From Pseudomonas fortuita (lineage in GTDB: Bacteria; Pseudomonadota; Gammaproteobacteria; Pseudomonadales; Pseudomonadaceae), in the NCBI RefSeq assembly GCF_026898135.2, contig NZ_CP114035.2:3451501-3515500 (forward strand): a DNA stretch of 64,000 nucleotides, written 5' to 3'. The notes beneath the pieces were generated by a model that ran no database searches, was not told where the DNA came from, and saw only the letters and a program-made list of their open reading frames with translations. The translations under genes and the position numbers were made by a program. This document shows, in pieces, positions 62,461-64,000 of the stretch; positions within the stretch are counted from its first letter, which is position 1; each line of letters begins with the position of its first letter.

Positions 62461-63951
62461 TCAGTCCTGCTCGGCGAACGCCTGCTCGGCATCCCAGCCG
62501 CCACCCAATGCGGCCACTAATTGCACACTGGCCACCAGGCGCCCTTGCAGCAGGTTCAACACGCTGCGCTCGTTGCTCAGTGCCGTGGTCTGCACGTTGA
62601 CTACGTCCAGGTAGCCGATCAACCCGGCGCGGTACTGGTTCTCGGTCAGGCGCAGCGACTCGCGTGCGGCATCCAGCGCCTCTTGACGCACCCCCGCTTC
62701 ATCGCCGTACACCTTCAACTGCACCAGCAGGTTTTCCACTTCCTTGAAGCCGTCCAGCACCGTCTGACGATACTGGGCCACGGTCTGGTCATACACCGCC
62801 ACCGTGCGGTCCACCTCGGCGCTGCGCTTGCCGGCGTCGAACAGGGTCAGCGCCAGCTGCGGGCCTACCGACCAGTACCGGTTGGGCAACTCGATCCAGT
62901 TGCTGAAACTGCTGCTGGAATAGCCACCACTCATGCTCAGGCTGAGGTCCGGGAAGTACGCCGCCCGCGAGACCCCGATATTGGCGTTGGCCGCCATTAC
63001 GTTGCGTTCGGCAGCAGCGATGTCCGGGCGACGCTCCAGCAGTTGCGACGGCAGCGAAACCGGAATTTGCGGCAATGCCGGAATGGCCTTGCTGTCGGCC
63101 AGAGCGAAGTCGGCCGGGGTCTTGCCCAGCAGCACAGCGATGGCGTTCTCGAACTGCGCACGCTGCCAGATCAGGTCGATCAGGTCAGCCTGGGTGCTTT
63201 TGAGCTGGGTGCGGGCCTGGGCCACGGCATCCGGCCCGGAGACACCAGCCCGGTACTGGTTTTCGGTCATTCGAAGCGAGCGCTCATAGGCTGCCACGGT
63301 GGCTTCCAGCAAGCGTTTCTGCTCATCGATAACCCGCAATTGCAGGTAGTTCTGCACCAGCTCTGATTGCTGGCTCAAGCGGATCGAGGCGAGGTCGGCA
63401 AAGCTGGCTTCGGCACTGGCCTCGTTGGCATTCATGGTTTCGCGCAGCTTGCCCCACAGGTCGATTTCCCAGCTGACACCGAGCTGGGCGTTGTAGGTAT
63501 TGCGAATACCACTGCTGTTGTTGGAAAGGCTGGAACTGGAGCTGCCGGTACCTTGGGCGGAGCGGTTTTTGCTTGCGCTCAGGTCCAGGCTTGGGAACAA
63601 CGCTGCACGGCTGCTGCGCACCAGCGCCTGGGCCTGGCGGTATTGCGCTTCCGATTGCGCCACGGTCTGGTTGCTGCGGTTAAGCTCTTCAACCAGCGCA
63701 TTGAGCCCTGCATCGCCGTAGATTTCCCACCAGGCGCCGCGGGCGATGGCATCGGACGGCGTGGCCTGGGTCCAGCCTTCGGCGTGTTTGAACTGCGCCG
63801 CCGTGCTGTTCAGCTCGGGGCGGTGGTAGTCCGGGCTCAAGGTACAGGCACTGAGCAAGGCCACGCACAGCCCGGCGCCTAGCAGGCGCGAGCCTCGCCC
63901 TTTGGTCAACGCTTGCAGCGCACGGTGAAGTGGGGTCTGGGCGAAAGTCAT
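62461..63951 (-). CDS. RND efflux outer-membrane lipoprotein (OprM/NodT family)
   Basis: A 496-residue outer-membrane channel. The lipobox is LLSACTLS with the acylated Cys near residue 36. The two OEP repeats follow, with VGVSWEIDLWGKLRETMNANEASAEASFADLASIRLSQQSELVQNYLQL in the first and VGPQLALTLFDAGKRSAEVDRTVAVYDQTVAQYRQTVLDGFKEVENLLVQLKVY in the second; LLERRPDIAAAERNVMAANANIGVSRAAYFPDLSLS is the family signature. Its ATG overlaps the stop of the upstream gene by 4 nt (ATGA), so it is the last gene of an RND efflux operon that continues past the right edge. Substrates are unknown. Confidence 0.92.
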   Translation of the reverse strand: MTFAQTPLHRALQALTKGRGSRLLGAGLCVALLSACTLSPDYHRPELNSTAAQFKHAEGWTQATPSDAIARGAWWEIYGDAGLNALVEELNRSNQTVAQSEAQYRQAQALVRSSRAALFPSLDLSASKNRSAQGTGSSSSSLSNNSSGIRNTYNAQLGVSWEIDLWGKLRETMNANEASAEASFADLASIRLSQQSELVQNYLQLRVIDEQKRLLEATVAAYERSLRMTENQYRAGVSGPDAVAQARTQLKSTQADLIDLIWQRAQFENAIAVLLGKTPADFALADSKAIPALPQIPVSLPSQLLERRPDIAAAERNVMAANANIGVSRAAYFPDLSLSMSGGYSSSSFSNWIELPNRYWSVGPQLALTLFDAGKRSAEVDRTVAVYDQTVAQYRQTVLDGFKEVENLLVQLKVYGDEAGVRQEALDAARESLRLTENQYRAGLIGYLDVVNVQTTALSNERSVLNLLQGRLVASVQLVAALGGGWDAEQAFAEQD

Positions 63952-64000
63952 AGCGGGGTTTCCAGGGCGACGTCGGTGCGCACGCCGCGCCAACGGTTGA
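63948..64000 (-). CDS. C-terminal end of an RND efflux operon gene (partial)
   Basis: The last 16 residues (ending NRWRGVRTDVALETPL) of a gene on the minus strand that enters from the right edge; its TGA overlaps the ATG of the OprM-type gene (ATGA). Position predicts an RND pump subunit, but too little is present to prove it. Confidence 0.5.
   Translation of the reverse strand, partial: NRWRGVRTDVALETPL

Overview
The window is chromosomal DNA of a fluorescent pseudomonad, almost certainly of the Pseudomonas putida group. The coding is dense and GC-rich. Intergenic spaces carry many copies of the pseudomonad REP palindrome (core reading GGGAGCGG-CTTG-CGCGA). The gene content (pobA-pobR, mvaB-crcY-mgtC, tandem PAS hybrid kinases, emrAB-marR, an AlkK-like acyl-CoA ligase, a PQQ quinate-type dehydrogenase with a porin, and a MHYT-GGDEF-EAL protein) matches the order I recall for P. 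putida KT2440 around PP_3534-PP_3583. That match is from memory, not a search. I see no rRNA, tRNA, prophage, insertion sequence or CRISPR array.

1-9.1 kb: a gamma-glutamyltransferase cut by the left edge, an exported ankyrin protein, the 4-hydroxybenzoate hydroxylase/regulator pair pobA-pobR, a LiuR-like MerR regulator with HMG-CoA lyase, and then an AT-rich 540-bp gap. The gap carries a sigma-54 promoter, an A-rich RNA with several Hfq/Crc-type CA motifs and a GNRA-free TTCG terminator hairpin; I assign it to the catabolite-repression sponge RNA CrcY. MgtC-like, DUF3203-like and CcoG genes follow.

9.1-25.2 kb: regulation and efflux. There is a MocR-type regulator, two paralogous PAS-histidine kinase-receiver hybrids, an SDR, the emrB-emrA-marR operon with its operator inside the promoter spacer, and a FixL/FixJ-like two-component pair divergent from an acyl-CoA ligase and acyl-CoA dehydrogenase.

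25.5-40.1 kb: an orphan FecR, an NhaC-like permease, a chemoreceptor with a FliA promoter, a betaine/choline-type binding protein and permease without an ATPase gene, and a mixture of transporters and regulators, a SleB-type hydrolase and a CAP-domain protein with a decayed internal repeat.

40.4-53 kb: catabolism. A PQQ quinate/shikimate-type dehydrogenase is followed by an OprB-like porin. Next come two divergent units: an M20 deacylase with a DUF1028 protein facing a flavin monooxygenase with a Rid protein that lacks the canonical arginine, and a LysR-controlled operon of amidohydrolase, MFS permease, SDR and TIM-barrel isomerase linked by overlapping stop/start codons. Together the last two look like undescribed catabolic routes and are the best candidates here for new biology.

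53-64 kb: a complete FecI-FecR-TonB receptor iron-signalling set, phosphoglucomutase, DUF1345 and DUF1652 proteins, a MHYT-GGDEF-EAL cyclic-di-GMP protein, and the outer-membrane lipoprotein of an RND efflux system whose pump gene runs off the right edge.
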